Assembly (NCBI GenBank): GCA_018389105.1
Contig: JACATO010002189.1
Span: 250,501 to 314,500 of the forward strand
Direction of reading: 5' to 3'
DNA length: 64,000 nucleotides
DNA from: Nautilus pompilius
Taxonomy: Eukaryota > Mollusca > Cephalopoda > Nautilida > Nautilidae
In this document: piece by piece, positions 1 to 12,260 of the stretch
Numbering within the stretch: the first letter of the stretch is position 1
Layout of the letters: every line of letters starts with the position of its first letter
Translations under genes and position numbers: made by a program
The notes under the pieces: model-generated
Told to the model about the DNA's origin: nothing
The model's database searches: none
What the model saw: only the letters and a program-made list of their open reading frames with translations

Positions 1-2319
1 TTCCCCTCCCCTTCCCACTAGATCCTTTGCCAAATATCTCGGTGCCAACTGTAAAAAACGAAGCATTTCTGATTAGATACCAAAAAAGGAGAGCAATCGG
101 CGACCTGCTCCCTGACCTATCTCCCGACGCCGCCTTAGCGTTTGCTCTACTTTCAGTTCATGTAAGCCGTCCGCTTCGGTGGGCGAACTTCAGCGTCTTG
201 TTCGGAAAAGAAAGAAGCGTCCCTCTGGAACAATGCTGGTAATAAAGAAAGGGAGGTTTAAACAGTCTGGAAACGGTCAACAGAAAAACTAACGACTCCG
301 ATGGTCGCTCCCTGAGGCCATCTTTAGTCTTTCTGTAAACAGAAACAATCCCATTATCACGTGCCCTGACCAGTTCACAGCAAGCGATCGGGAAAATCTA
401 ATACAAAATTAAAAAGCATTCTACTTTTTACTGACTTTTAAAAAAGAAGAAAATGGGGCATATAATCTCTTATAAACATTACAGGAGGTAGAAAATTGTG
501 TAAGGTCATTTACTGGAGATTTAGTGGATTTTATCCACTAGTACTGATCGTGTAAAGTTCATGTTTATCTGTAAATGCCATGAAAAAATTGACTTTACTG
601 AATTAGTTAATTGTAGATTGTTTCTTTGTGCAGCGGTTTAGCTGAAAAAATGAACTATCTAAATAATTTAGTTAAACATATTAATATTCATTTTTATTCT
701 TTCTCATTTAATTAATTTTCATCTACAGATATATTAATAGAATGTCTGAGGAATATTAAGATCATTGGTTGTTTAGAATTAAAACTAATTAGCTGAAAGA
801 AAACGCCCTAGTTTACGTTTTGGAAATTTGCCGACAATGGAGACATTATGGCAATACCAGAGAAGATTACCGGTGCTTAAGCGGTCGGACGTACAGCTAT
901 TCCGTCCTGTACAAAAGACCAATCAGGTCATCCACCTTTTCGATCGGTCCTCAATGCCTGGAATCACAACCTACAATCCCGTGCAGAAGAATCCGGGAAT
1001 GCGACGACCGAAACGATGACAAATAATTCAAGTTTTACAACGGCAGCTGCAGAACCTCTGCTCGTCCAAGAACGAACATTTTACAGACGTTGTGAATATA
1101 GATACGACGATTAACTTTCTTTCGTTCAATGTCAAAGATGATCACATTTAACCCATATTTTGATGCCTTTCTTGGTAATCTAATTAAGACCAAGACAGAT
1201 CTCTCCCTGCTTGTAGGAGCTCCATCTCGACAGTCAGGCAAGTAGAATATAAATGCAACCAGTGGAAAGGGCCGAAGCCTTTTGGTTTCTATTCCACTGG
1301 ACGAAAATACGGAGCAGCTATTTTATTCCACGAAAACTTGGAGTTCAACGTAGAACAAGCACTCTTATAGTGCTACTTCACAATTAGAAACTTTCAAGTT
1401 TCGGCAAAACTTAGGCGCAAAAGGAAAAAAAAAATTTTTAATAACTTCAGATGTTTTTTTTTATTCCTGTTTAAACATTATAGAAACATTTTGTGAATTT
1501 ATATATACTTTTTCATTTGGCAAATGTCAACAGATATGCCACATCGTGTATTTTGTGGAAGACCAGCTTACAAAAGCTGGTACGAGAAACTAGATCGGTG
1601 AGGAGGGGAAATAACTGTGTCAATGCTAATGTAAGTCAATGACGACGTATTTAAAGCCTATGTGTGCAAACACAGAGGTTGCGTAATATGAAGTGTGTAA
1701 GTTCAGAAAACTAAGACATATCTGATATTTTCCTCTTAAACCGGGGTTTTACTTATTTTATGAACTAAAATGTTTCAATAACTGGATGTTTGTCTTATTT
1801 ATTATTGAAAAAGAATTGTGCACTTTAAAACTCTTTTTACGTCTATTTCTAACCGTGCGAAACATCAACAACGTGATAGGTTTTCCATTAGATCGACTGG
1901 GTGGCGTCTAACAGAACCACTCTGGCGGGATTCACCTTTAAGTGGCGATTGAAATGAACAACACGACAGCGACCCGAAACCGACATGATGGAGGAAATCG
2001 AGAATCCAGAGAAAGTTTGAGCTGCCGATCCTGCCAGACCGGCCAGTTGTAAACACCAAACATATCGCTGCACGCCGTAACAACCTGGAAACAAGACCTA
2101 CAGATCCTACAGATTTCTCTCTTAAAGTTTAAAAAAAAAAAACGTAAAATTATCCAATCACTCAAGAAAAACATCTCTGCTCATTACATGGGCTATACCA
2201 AACTGGAAAATGCTGATGTTTTGCTACATAACTCACTGCAGTATCTGTAATTGAATTAGTATCTTTTTTCACAAGTAGAATGATGTATATATGTGTTTTC
2301 AGTATCCCAAGATACAGTA
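1..2319. other. Unassigned A+T-rich DNA
   Basis: I find no convincing gene, RNA or mobile element here. Open frames are all under about 80 codons, overlap on both strands and lack protein-like composition or splice context. Homopolymer A and T runs are common. The stretch 1-240 is more G+C-rich than the rest but shows no recognisable motif. Confidence 0.6.
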
Positions 2320-2430
2320 GACAGCTGACGCTGGGATCTGAAGCAGGAATCCTCGGCTGCTAACCGAGCTCAGTTGGTAGCATGCATGAGTTAACGACCG
2401 TAGATTGTTGGTTCGAATCCCAGTGTTAGC
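2320..2430 (+). repeat. tRNA-derived SINE-like foldback repeat
   Basis: Positions 2359-2430 form a 72-nt tRNA-like unit. The 5' end GCTAACC pairs with the 3' end TGTTAGC at six of seven positions. The A-box region (CTCAGTTGGTAGC) and a perfect B box (GGTTCGAATCC, near 2410-2420) match internal RNA polymerase III promoter rules. The T stem and anticodon stem pair poorly, so it is not a working tRNA. Just upstream, 2320-2337 is an inverted copy of the 3' end (gacagctgacgctgggat against atcccagtgttagctgtc, two mismatches), which makes a palindrome of about 118 bp reaching to about 2434. It is most likely a tRNA-derived SINE relic or tRNA pseudogene with a rearranged inverted end. Confidence 0.6.
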
Positions 2431-4571
2431 TGTCCACAGAATCTCGAAATAGTGGGAAAAAATACTTCTTTAGAAAGGGATGAAGGGGTAATAGTTAATC
2501 AAAATTTTTTTTACGAGAAAGATCAGTGCAACTCAGCTGCAAACAAATAAAATAGAATGTTAAAAAGAAATTTTAGTTCCGCTGTATAAATCTTTGGTTC
2601 GCCGGCATCTTAAATACTCTTTATTTGAGAGAAGATATTGATTTATTAGAAAGAGAGAAGTTCAGCAAAGATTTATCGAGATGTTTCCATGTCTTAAATA
2701 TATTAAACAGGCTGAACGATTTTGATCGAAAAGATCTAAATCAATTACCAATCAGTGAAGCTAGTAGTGAGAATATTAATCAACTGAACAACCTTTTTGT
2801 CCCTTGGGGTTATCGTATGATGACTTCCTGTCTCTTTGTATCTACTAATGTAACTAAACTTAGTCTCTCTCGATGACAAAATCATTTTTAAGAGATCTTT
2901 CAACAGAATCTGTATTAAACTAAATCGGCTTAATTTCTTATTGGTTTATTCTTAAATTTATCTCCCCTAGCAACTAGTTATCATGAAATAGGTGGTTGTC
3001 AACTCTTTGTCAGTATTTTAAATGGAGTTACTTTACTCACAAAAAGATCAGGTATTGGTAGTCTTTCTGTAGCGATGTGTGTGTTTTTTTTTCTTCTATT
3101 TTTATGTTCTCTGGGGTTGTTCATGTTCCTCGCACACCCATAATTACTTATATTATAAAAGGTTTCATGTGTCGCTGCTGTTTCTCAAATATAAAATGTA
3201 TAGTAAATGTCTAGCAATCTTCTCTTACCTGTCTAACTACTCTGAGACTTAAAGGGAGGTCAGTACCGGAAATCCTAATTCCCTGTTTTTTTTAGATGCT
3301 TGTATGAAAGTTGGTGTGTGCTGTCTAGGCATCTAGAAAATAAAATGCACAAGATATTTAACCGTTGCCACGGTAACGGTGTCTATCTTGGAATTGGGAT
3401 TGGATACTTATTACAACTCCCAGGGTGAAATTAAGGTAGGCACACCAGGACTAACAGGTGGAATTTGTTAAGTGATGCAAGTTCATTGTGTCCGCATGCT
3501 ATTTTCGTCTTCCACTGAAGTAAGACACGGCCACGTTTAGTCCGGTGACACACGAAAACTGATACGAAATGTAAGAGAGAGTTTCGATTCACACTTTCCA
3601 GTGATGTATGGCGCGTGCACATCTGTTTACAAGAAACATACAAAGTCTTTCCTTCAATTTTGCAAATAACGCCCTTAGATGATTTGTAAGTCAATAGGAG
3701 GAGCATGATCACAGAAAAAACACCTTTATTGCGTGGTTAATGATTTTGATTAGGCAAAATCACTTTGAAAAATTGTCAGTTGATGATTTTTTTCAGTATG
3801 ACTATGCGAAAATATCAGACAGCCCCCAAAACGGACAGCAGTTGCCTCCCTTTATTAAAGATTGTACATGTTTTCCCTTACACCGATGGCTAGAAGAGGG
3901 TTGCTAAGAAGCGTTGCCAACCCACGCTTCACCACGTGATGCTCGTCACTTGAGACTTTGGCTGAAAAATCCATGCTAGAATTTTTCTTTTTTAGACAGT
4001 AAAAAAGTCAGGGAGCCCGAGTAACCTCACAGGAGCCGATGGTGGTTTCTTCCCTTCCCTCGAGCTTAGAAATTCAGTAATATACCACTGGATTAAGGTT
4101 GTAGATTATACTTCATTTTAATAAAGGGGGGGGAGAAGCAGAAGTAAAAACAAAAGAGAGAGAGGCTTGGAAAATGTATAACAGTTTTTGAAAATTTTGT
4201 TTATGTTATTGTCTAGAATATTTTCTAAATGTTATTTATGAACTTATTGCTGAGGTTGGGACTGGTAGCTTCTTAATGGCTCGAAGCGAGTTTGTACATT
4301 TCTCTCAGATCACCAGTCTTTTGGCTTTGAAGGGAGATTAAGATCTCCAGAAGAAAGACCGTAATTATGGTAGCCTTTTTCTTGCACTTCATCATCTTGA
4401 TTGTAGAACGGAAGGCCGTTGGTATTGCCTGCTTTGTAAACATTTTTTTGGTTTAGACATGGGGCTTCCGTCTTCAACAATTTCCTTTGACAATTATGGG
4501 GTTTTTGATAAAGAAATACGAATAAAGGGGAAAAAACAACCTTTTTTCTAATTGTCGAACGATCTCTTAGG
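2431..4571. other. Unassigned intergenic or intronic DNA
   Basis: No coding region can be supported. The longest open frame (93 codons, minus strand, 3431-3712) has no recognisable motif. The stretch contains the RFX X-box listed separately and several poly-T and poly-A runs. Confidence 0.55.
3364..3377. promoter_or_regulatory. Perfect RFX X-box palindrome
   Basis: The sequence GTTGCCACGGTAAC fits the RFX transcription factor X-box rule (GTTRCC, two bases, GGYAAC), and the symmetry extends to ccgttgccacggtaacgg. X-boxes usually lie close to promoters of ciliary genes. I see no promoter or first exon next to this one, so the match is real but its function is unknown. Confidence 0.4.
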
Positions 4572-5092
4572 GTCTAAAGCAGGGGTCGGCACGATACGGC
4601 CCGCGGGCCGGATCCGGCCCGCGAGGCACTCTCATCCGGCCCGCGGAGCCTTTCCGGAAAAATGACAAAATATTCAGTCCTTGAGAAATCATGGCTGTGT
4701 GTGCCTTTTATTTTTCAAGCGTTCTTGAGTGCTGCACGCGCTTGCAAGTGGGCGCTCAGACGTGTGATCACGTGTGCGATGCACGCACAAAATTGACAAG
4801 GCGCGCGCAGACTCAGGTGTTTTGTCCGAAAGCAGGTCAGGGCTACTATAAAATGGCGTGAGCGCACACGTTGATAACAGTCTGTCAGAGTTTTTGCGAG
4901 CGCGTTACGCATTAATTACTTGTCATCGGTAAGCTGTGTTAACTTGCAATTGTTAAGAAATCACTTAATTTATAGATGTAAAGTGGCAATAGAAACGATT
5001 TTTGGCAACTCATAACCATCCGGCCCGCGGACATGCGGCTAATTTTGAATCCGGCCCGCGAGCCGAAAAGGTTGCCGACCCCTGGTCTAAAG
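4572..5092 (+). mobile_element. Non-autonomous hAT element with intact target duplication
   Basis: The element itself is 4580-5084 (505 bp). It begins CAGGGGTCGGCA and ends TTGCCGACCCCTG, which are inverted repeats. It is flanked on both sides by the exact 8-bp duplication GTCTAAAG (4572-4579 and 5085-5092), as expected for hAT transposition. Both subterminal regions carry repeated CCGGCCCGCG motifs. The interior has no transposase frame. It does contain a TATA-like sequence (ctataaaatggc, about 4855) and a G+C-rich stretch, so it may be an internally deleted derivative of a Charlie-type hAT. The perfect duplication suggests insertion more recent than the decayed hAT relics elsewhere in the window. 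Confidence 0.9.
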
Positions 5093-8000
5093 GAATCCAT
5101 CTACTGTAAATATTGAAGGTGTATAGGCGGTAACGTTGATTTATAATTGCAAACCAGTGAATACAAGGAATTTGTTGATTTAAACGTTAAACTATAATAT
5201 TTTTGGACGTCTAAAAACGACGACAAGAAAATTTACGAACAGTTCTCGCTAAATTGATCATTTTCTAGTTTTTTTTGTTGCTTTTTTCTTTAATTTTTTT
5301 TTAAAATTTAAGGTAAACAAGCACTACATGAAATATCAATACAAAGTAAACAGTGAAAAAATACTCAACAAAATAAAATAAAAAATTAAGGAAAAAACGT
5401 CAGAATTAGATATATAAATCTTCTAGTCTCCTTTTCCCCCTTCTTTTGTACAAATATCTATTTTCTACTAAACAGTGTAAAAACAAGAATCGCTGTCTTA
5501 ATGTGGAATAAATATTTAAAAGGTTTTTCAGTCTTAAACAGTTGAAACCAGCTGGTTACACTATCAGTTCGAAAATTAGAAAGTGAGGAACGTAAAAGTT
5601 TTATCTTGATGAAGTCTGATAGACAAAATGGTAAGGTTAGCGGCGTTCTGCGCTCCACCTAGGAAATTGGACGACAGAAAGGGGCTGGCTTGTCAATACT
5701 AAGGGCACTTTTTTCTAGTTTTTAAGGTGTATACGGCAGCAACCGGTTCCGAGTGCAAGGGGTTCAGAAGGCTCTTTTACTGAACCACTTCCACGTTAGT
5801 ATTAGGGTCGTCACGTGCCACGTCTTGAACACGCTGTTCAGATAGAAATGGAGCACCTTTTAATGGAAAGATCTGTAATTATTAGGAAATAATTTAGCAT
5901 AGATTCGCCCAAGATGTTTCCAGATTTTAACGATTTATAATGAACTAAAAGATTAGGTTTACCAGTTTTGGTTTTGAAAGCTTAAAAGAAGATCTGAGAA
6001 AGTTTTTTTTTTTCGAAAAATAATTAAGGGGATTAAATAGCTGATCGCTTAGGTTTTCTACATTCATTATTGACAGTTAAGAATTGGAAAAGAATTCGTT
6101 ACGGCTGAGGATTATAAGAAAATACATATTCAGCGATGGAATAATAGATGAATGGGACAAACCTTCCGCATTGGTCGTCAGTGGTGATCTGATAAATCGA
6201 TTTGAAATATTACCGATGGACATTTTCTTTCTTCCCTTGGAATGGTGATGTACGAACCACAGAACTTGCACCCTGCCCTTTTGTACCGTAAATAGTTTTT
6301 ATTTCTGGGGAATCTTAACAGAAAGGAAATTCCATTGATGGGGAGCAAAGATGGAGGAGAAATTGCATAAAGTGAATAATAGGTTAACTTCCACTGACAT
6401 TAACCAGAAGTGCGGTATAACGATTTTACCAGATGTACCAAAAAGAGGGAAAATTCAATAAAGTCTAATATCAAAAAATCGATTGTATGCGACAGAACCC
6501 GGCAGGACGTGTAGACGAGAACCTCCAACCAGCCAAGGTCATTAGATCAATAAATAAGAACTTCCGATTTACCGATCTTAATTCGATTTAATTACAATGA
6601 AACAGATGTTATGTTCTTGCTTGCGGTAACATCATTTTCACATATTGATCAGTTTGTACTCGCAGCCACAGGTTTCCCAATATATTTTAATTATTAATTA
6701 AAACATTTTTTTTTATATTTTTGTCTCTTGCTTCAGCATTATTACTCTATTTATCGCAGCGCCCTGGTGGCCAAGAATTAAAGTAAAAGAGGACCGTGGA
6801 CAAGTTCCCGTTCCCAGCTGTCGAGTAAAAAAGGCGTTCAGCATTTTCAGTGTTCTAAGTGTTCACAACTTCTTCAGGCGAGCCCCTTTGATGTTTTATG
6901 TACTTAGACATTAACCTTTATCAGGTTTGTACATTCGATGTCAATTTGGTGTCTACACTGGCTCAAGCTGAGCTGAAATCGTGGGAAGTCATATTTATTT
7001 TATAGTTTTCTGATTGAAATATATACCAAAAAGACCAACTTTAGATGTGATTTAATATACATTTATTATTCATTATATTAAATGTCATATAAATTCCTCA
7101 ATGAAACTGGCGAAATATACATGTATGTTTTAAGCCTTGTGAATTCGTAGGTTTTCGGAGAAATATTATCGGGACTGTGAACTCCAGTCATTCTACCCAT
7201 TAATCTAAACGAGTTCCCCTTTATCATCCATGATGCTGGAGAAAGCTATAAATACTCACGTTTTTGTAGAGATTCTTTATTCAACAAGCACTATTATATT
7301 TTCAGAGTTAAACCTTAAAAAAGCAACGACATCATTAACAGCCAGATATCTCTATTATTTCAGAAGATTCTTTTCTCAAATAACATTCAACAGTTGTAAA
7401 AAAAAATTTTTTTTAAGGCATTGCACGATCCCATTAACTAGGAATAAATAGGGATTCAGTTTTGAGCTGATGAAATTTGTTTAAAGAACAAAGAAACGAA
7501 TGTTCTCCAGGAGAATCATTTTCTGCAATTTTAGGTTTACCATCTCAATGTCATCGGCAGAAGGAATTTCTGTACTGAAAGGCTTGATGATGATCCATCA
7601 ACACCACTTCATAATGGATGTAACCCTTTTCACCCGTATCTGAAATAATGATTTTAATTGATATTCCAATTTCTTTTCACAAATTAAATTTAGATTCAAT
7701 GCACTACTCCTACAAACGATATATAATTATGTATTTTTTAATTTTAAAAATCTGAAAGGTTAAATAAATAACAAAGAACCAGAATATTCATACATTAAAG
7801 ATATCTTATCTTTAAATGGAGTAATTAGATTTACATAGAGGAAAATAATTTGAAAGCTCTTCGCCATTAAATTCACATAAAATCGTGTTTTGTGCTTTGA
7901 TAGTAAAACTTGCTATTTATTTTTTTAAATACAAAATCAGATAAAGCTGCGTATATATGGTTTCAACATCGTGGTTATTATTTTAAGTGCATTTTTATTA

Positions 8001-8499
8001 AAACTTTACATTTTAACCCGTGTGTTTTGCTTTGTTCTAAGGGGCCTCCATATGCGTGGTAATAGCTTCCTCGTGTAAAGTAAATTAACGCAGTGACAGA
8101 CGAGAAAGGCAAACAGGGCGCTATAAGACATCGAAAATGCGAAATACATTGGTAAACTGTCTAAGAGATATTAAATGCGATACTTTCTTAGCAATATGGA
8201 TTTAAAATGAATAATGTTCGAAATCTGATGTTCTTATCTCCCCTTAGCCTACCTCTCCACCTTATGATGGATTAATAGCAACTATGATCCATGGGTGCCC
8301 TAATCCTGCCGCGACGAGTCCCCGCTTTCTGGGATCGCGACCACTTGCTCACTCAACTGGCAGAGTGAACCCGCTCAGCTCTGATGCTCGCGGGTTTTAT
8401 TGCAACAATAAACCGACTAGAGCAGCCATGAGCACCCGCGGCCCAAATCTCTTCAAGAAAGCCACTGCTGAGGCAGACATTTCGGTGCGTGCCGTGATG
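5093..8499. other. Unassigned A+T-rich DNA
   Basis: About 3.4 kb with no gene that can be supported. Open frames are short, often over poly-T or poly-A runs. The stretch 8284-8499 is more G+C-rich and may be the 5' part of the hAT relic that follows, but no inverted terminal repeat was found there. Confidence 0.55.
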
Positions 8500-9939
8500 G
8501 CGAGATGGTGAAGGAATGCCTTGAAGCTGTGGCTGATGTAGTATTTCCTGAGAAGAAGGTTATTATTTCAAAAACTAGCCTGTCAAGGTTTACTGTGGGT
8601 AGGAGGGTTGACGACTGTCAAAGAACACTGAAGACATCCTGAAATGCAGAGCATCAAATTTAAAGTGGTTTTCCATAGCATTGGATGAGAGCACTGACGT
8701 GTCTCATGTAGCTCAACTGGTTGTCTTCATTCGAGGCATTGATGCTGAATTTAACATAACCGAGGAGTTAGCGGGTATGGTGGGAATGATGGGCACAACA
8801 ACCGGTGCGGATTTGAAAGAAGAGTTGATGAAAGTACTGAAGCGGTTGGGGCTACCTTTAGAGAGGCTGAGTGGCATTGCAACTGATGGGGCCCCATCAA
8901 TGGTTGGAAAGAACAACGGCTTGACAACTCTCATCTCTCAAGAAGCTAGGGCTCTGACTGGTCGTGAGTTAATTTTGTGTCACTGTTTGTTGCATCAAGA
9001 GCACTTTTGTGCAAAATCTCTGGGGATGGGAAATGTTGTTGCAGTTATTGTGAAGCTTGTGAATTTCATCAGATAAAATAGATTGAATCATCGCCAATTC
9101 AGAGAGTTTCTGAGTGACATGGCATCTGATTATGGAGATGTGGTTTGTGATGCTGAAGTGCGATGGCTAAGCCGTGGTCAGATGCTCAAGCGAGTTTATG
9201 ATTTGAAGGAAGAAATTGAACTCTTCTTAGATATGAAGGGGAAGCCAGTGAAGGAATTTGGTGATCTTGAGTGGATGTGCGATTTTGCGTTTTTGATCGA
9301 CCTTACTCAGCATCTCAATGAACTGAATCTGAGGCTCCAAGGAAAGGATCAGCTCATCCACACCATGTTTGACAAGATCAAGGCGTTTGAATCCAAGTTG
9401 TCGCTGTGGGAATCGCAACTTCGCTCCAATAACCTTGTTCGTTTTGAAACGTTGAGGAAGGAGAATCCAGATGATTCTGCAAAATATGCAGAAGAGATTT
9501 CGGCCACCCAAAGATAAATTTCACTTCCGTTTTCAAGATTTCAGAAGATGCGAGGACACCTTCAACATCTTTTCCATTCCTTTCGATGTCAGTGCTGAAA
9601 GTGCACCTCCAGATCTTCAAATGGAGCTTCTTGATCTTCAGTGTAGCACTGAACTGAGAGAAAAATTCCGCGATGTGCCGCTCCTTGACTTTTACAAGCT
9701 CTACCTACCAAGGAAGAGTTTTCCCGAATTGTCAGACCATGCTCTGAAGATGGTAAGCCTGTTCGGCAGCACTTACATCTGTGAGCAATTTTTTTTCAAA
9801 AATGCAGGCGCTGAAGAACAAGCATCGAAATCGGCTGGGAGGCGAACACATGGAAAGCTTCTTGCGCATCGCAACGTCTCAGATCGAGCCGGACGTAGAA
9901 AGACTCGTGAAAGAAAAAGAGTGTCAAGTGTCGCATTAA
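8500..9939 (+). mobile_element. Degenerate hAT-Charlie-type transposase (GTF2IRD2-like)
   Basis: The pieces read, in order, as the transposase domain also domesticated in vertebrate GTF2IRD2. From 8505 there is a lysine-rich helix with KECLEAVADVVFPEKK. The first catalytic block SIALDESTDVS lies near 8674-8706, then IATDGAPSMVGK near 8875-8910, HCLLHQE near 8980-9003, LNHRQF near 9083, VRWLSRG near 9160, and the C-terminal dimerisation segment with MVSLFGSTYICEQ near 9750-9790. The reading frame is broken at least four times: a shift near 8612-8620, an in-frame stop at 9074-9076 just before the LNHRQF block, a shift near 9485-9520, and another in the T/A run near 9790-9805. The original stop is probably 9937-9939. 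No terminal repeats or target duplication were recognised. This is a dead transposon gene, not a host gene. Confidence 0.88.
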
Positions 9940-10599
9940 GCTGCTTAAAAAGTAGTATAAATAAAAATCGTCATACAATATATATTTTCTTTTATTTTGG
10001 CATAGAAATAACTTTTATGTGTCATAAAAGGGGTGGTTATGGAATATGTTGGTACTCACCAGGCTTAGAGCCTGCAACTCCGTAAGAAAATTAACAGACT
10101 CAAAAATATTTGCATTTTGACTTGAAAACAAATTAACAAAAAAGTTTAATTTCTTTCTTTTGAAGACTTTTTAAGAATATCCCGAAAAACCACAGCTTTA
10201 AACTTTATTTTCGAACCTCAATTTTATAAATCTTCCGGATGGAAGTTGGCGCAATAAGAACTCATGAAAAGGTCTTTAAATTTTTAATAAATAGTCGCCG
10301 GCACCAACGGAAGCAATTAAAATACTTATGCCACGCCCTAATAATGAGGTCTCACCCAGGTCTTAAGTCAACCAGGGTGGTAGTTTAGAATATCGTATCT
10401 CTCGAAGCAATCGGATGAGAAGATAATAAAGCATGCTAAAACAGACGAGTAAAGGGAACTGAGAGCAGTCACTTCTTTACGGTCTATCGTAAACCAGGTA
10501 GTGTTTTACGTCGAGTTCCAAGCATGAGTCACGGACTGGAGAACTGGCCGCGGGGCCCTTCTAACGACTGTCGGCAACACCGGTGAACAGCTGATAGCT
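9940..10599. other. Unassigned DNA between hAT and LINE relics
   Basis: No supported coding sequence. The last 150 bases become more G+C-rich and may be the upstream part of the LINE relic that begins near 10600, but no endonuclease motif could be read with confidence. Confidence 0.45.
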
Positions 10600-12170
10600 A
10601 CAATCGGGTTTTAAAGCCTCGCTTTGTACGAGGTAGATATAGTCTTGGTCCGACTAACCTTGTTTATACAGCAAGGCGGAGGTCGTTGTATCATATGGCT
10701 ATTAATAGTGTGTGACGGTCTGACAGTTAAAGCGAGTCCAGCGAGGAAAGAGGCCAGGGTATTGAGAAGGTGTTCCGAAGTCAGTGTCGGAGAAGCCATT
10801 TTGCCATCATGTCGCCTCTCGAGACCAAATAAGGTAATCTTTGTAACTATAGAGCTAGTGGACATTGTTTTGAGTGGCCTCAATGCGAAACGTCCGTGTA
10901 GGAAATATTACGTGACAAAGGTAATAGCAATCAAGGTCTCAGCTGGTGAAGGCCGCTCCGTGTGGCGGATTCCAGCCTGGCTTCATGTTTCAGAAGAACT
11001 ATCAAGAGAGTACAGGGAACATGTTAATGTTGATTTAAAAAAAAAAATGGTCAAGAAGGAAAGCCCAGACTCTTCAGAGATGATGCTAAGTTCCTCGAAG
11101 TACAGAAGATTAGAGTGGGAGGTGAAGCGCACCGTCACTGAGGTGGGGACTCAATTAGCAGAGAAGCTCGGTGTCATAAGCAGCTGTATACCTGGGAGAG
11201 GACTTGTCCTAAAGTTCAGAAAGCTTCGCGGAGGACCCGTAACATAGAATGACATTCGGGCATTGAATAAAGGTAAATCCAAAGCTCTATGAAGGGTTCG
11301 CATACCTATGAGTTAGCGATCTCACTGCCATAGCTAATAGTGTGTTCCGGTCGTCACTCTTTTCGATAAGGGTTACTGAACCCGATCACAGGGTTGAGGT
11401 ATTGGAAAGGTGTCTTCATATAGCGTCTCTTCCTCGGAACATATTGCAGAAACTATAACCCAGACGGCTACACATCCGTGAAATCCAGTGGAAAATTATT
11501 CACTTGGTGCTCCCTTCCAGAGAAAACAAGCACAAATGGAGACTGATATGGCTGGAATGTGAGAGGCTGACGACACGATCATCCATAGCGTCTTCTTTAC
11601 CTGTCCCAAGCATAAAGACCTGCGGGACTCGGTCCAAATTTTGATTTACATCTTAATAACGAAAAGGGCCGCCGGCTTCTTTTTTGTTTTTGTTTTTTTT
11701 TTTCTACCTTCCTGTCCCCCCCCCACCACTCTCTCCTCAGCAGATTGCTCAGGGCCCTGACAGATCCACTCCAACCGGATTAATATTCGGAAGACAGGTA
11801 AGACGGGACCAGTTCGCTTGACAGGCTACAGTTTTCCAGACACTAGGCCGCCTGCAGGGAAACGAGTTAGTTTTCACACGATTAGATGTGTTCTGAATAA
11901 ATATAGACCGACTTAGGGCAGGGGCTCCTCAGTCGAGAAATACATTTTTTTCCCCTCCAACCGTCGGTAGCCCCAGACGCCCACTACCGGGACGAATAGC
12001 AGCGACCACAACTTTAACCGAGAACAACAACATCCGGCGACGTCACAAAAGCCCGTCGTTTCTCTCTGTTAAGTAAAGGTGATTTTATCCCCCCCTTCCT
12101 TCTTTCTTTCTCACAGATCATAGAGACGCACGGAGAGAAAACTGTTCTGAGTAAGCGATTGGGGCGTGGC
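10600..12170 (+). mobile_element. Decayed Tx1/L1-type LINE, copy A (internally deleted)
   Basis: A 207-codon open frame (10624-11247) carries a segment starting RSVWRIPAWLHVSEELSREY (from about 10952), followed by a WEVKR block. This resembles the linker between endonuclease and reverse transcriptase in Tx1/L1-type ORF2 proteins. The reverse transcriptase core itself is missing. From about 11340 the sequence resumes with the ORF2 C-terminus: a KIIHLVLP-like block near 11500, then DDTIIHSVFFTCPKHKDL (about 11569-11625), which matches the family's E-x-x-x-H-x-F-x-x-C ending. The 3' end is shared with copy B at 17480-18110, including a stretch ending near acggagagaaaa (about 12130-12142). It is read across several frameshifts, so it is non-functional. 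Confidence 0.75.
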
Positions 12171-12260
12171 CGGTTGGTTACTTCTGTGTCTCAGAAGCTT
12201 TAGACCAGCCTCACTTGTAATCAGCCACGGCGGCCAGACGTGAAACCGATCCCCTTTTTA

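Noticed and set aside
2359-2430. Functional tRNA gene
   Set aside because: The acceptor ends pair and the B box is perfect, but the T stem and anticodon stem do not pair, so it is a tRNA-derived repeat.
12100-12142. Second exon acceptor (ctttctttctcacag) upstream of the candidate exon
   Set aside because: The corresponding sequence follows the same LINE tail at about 18020-18050, so it belongs to the repeat rather than to a host gene.
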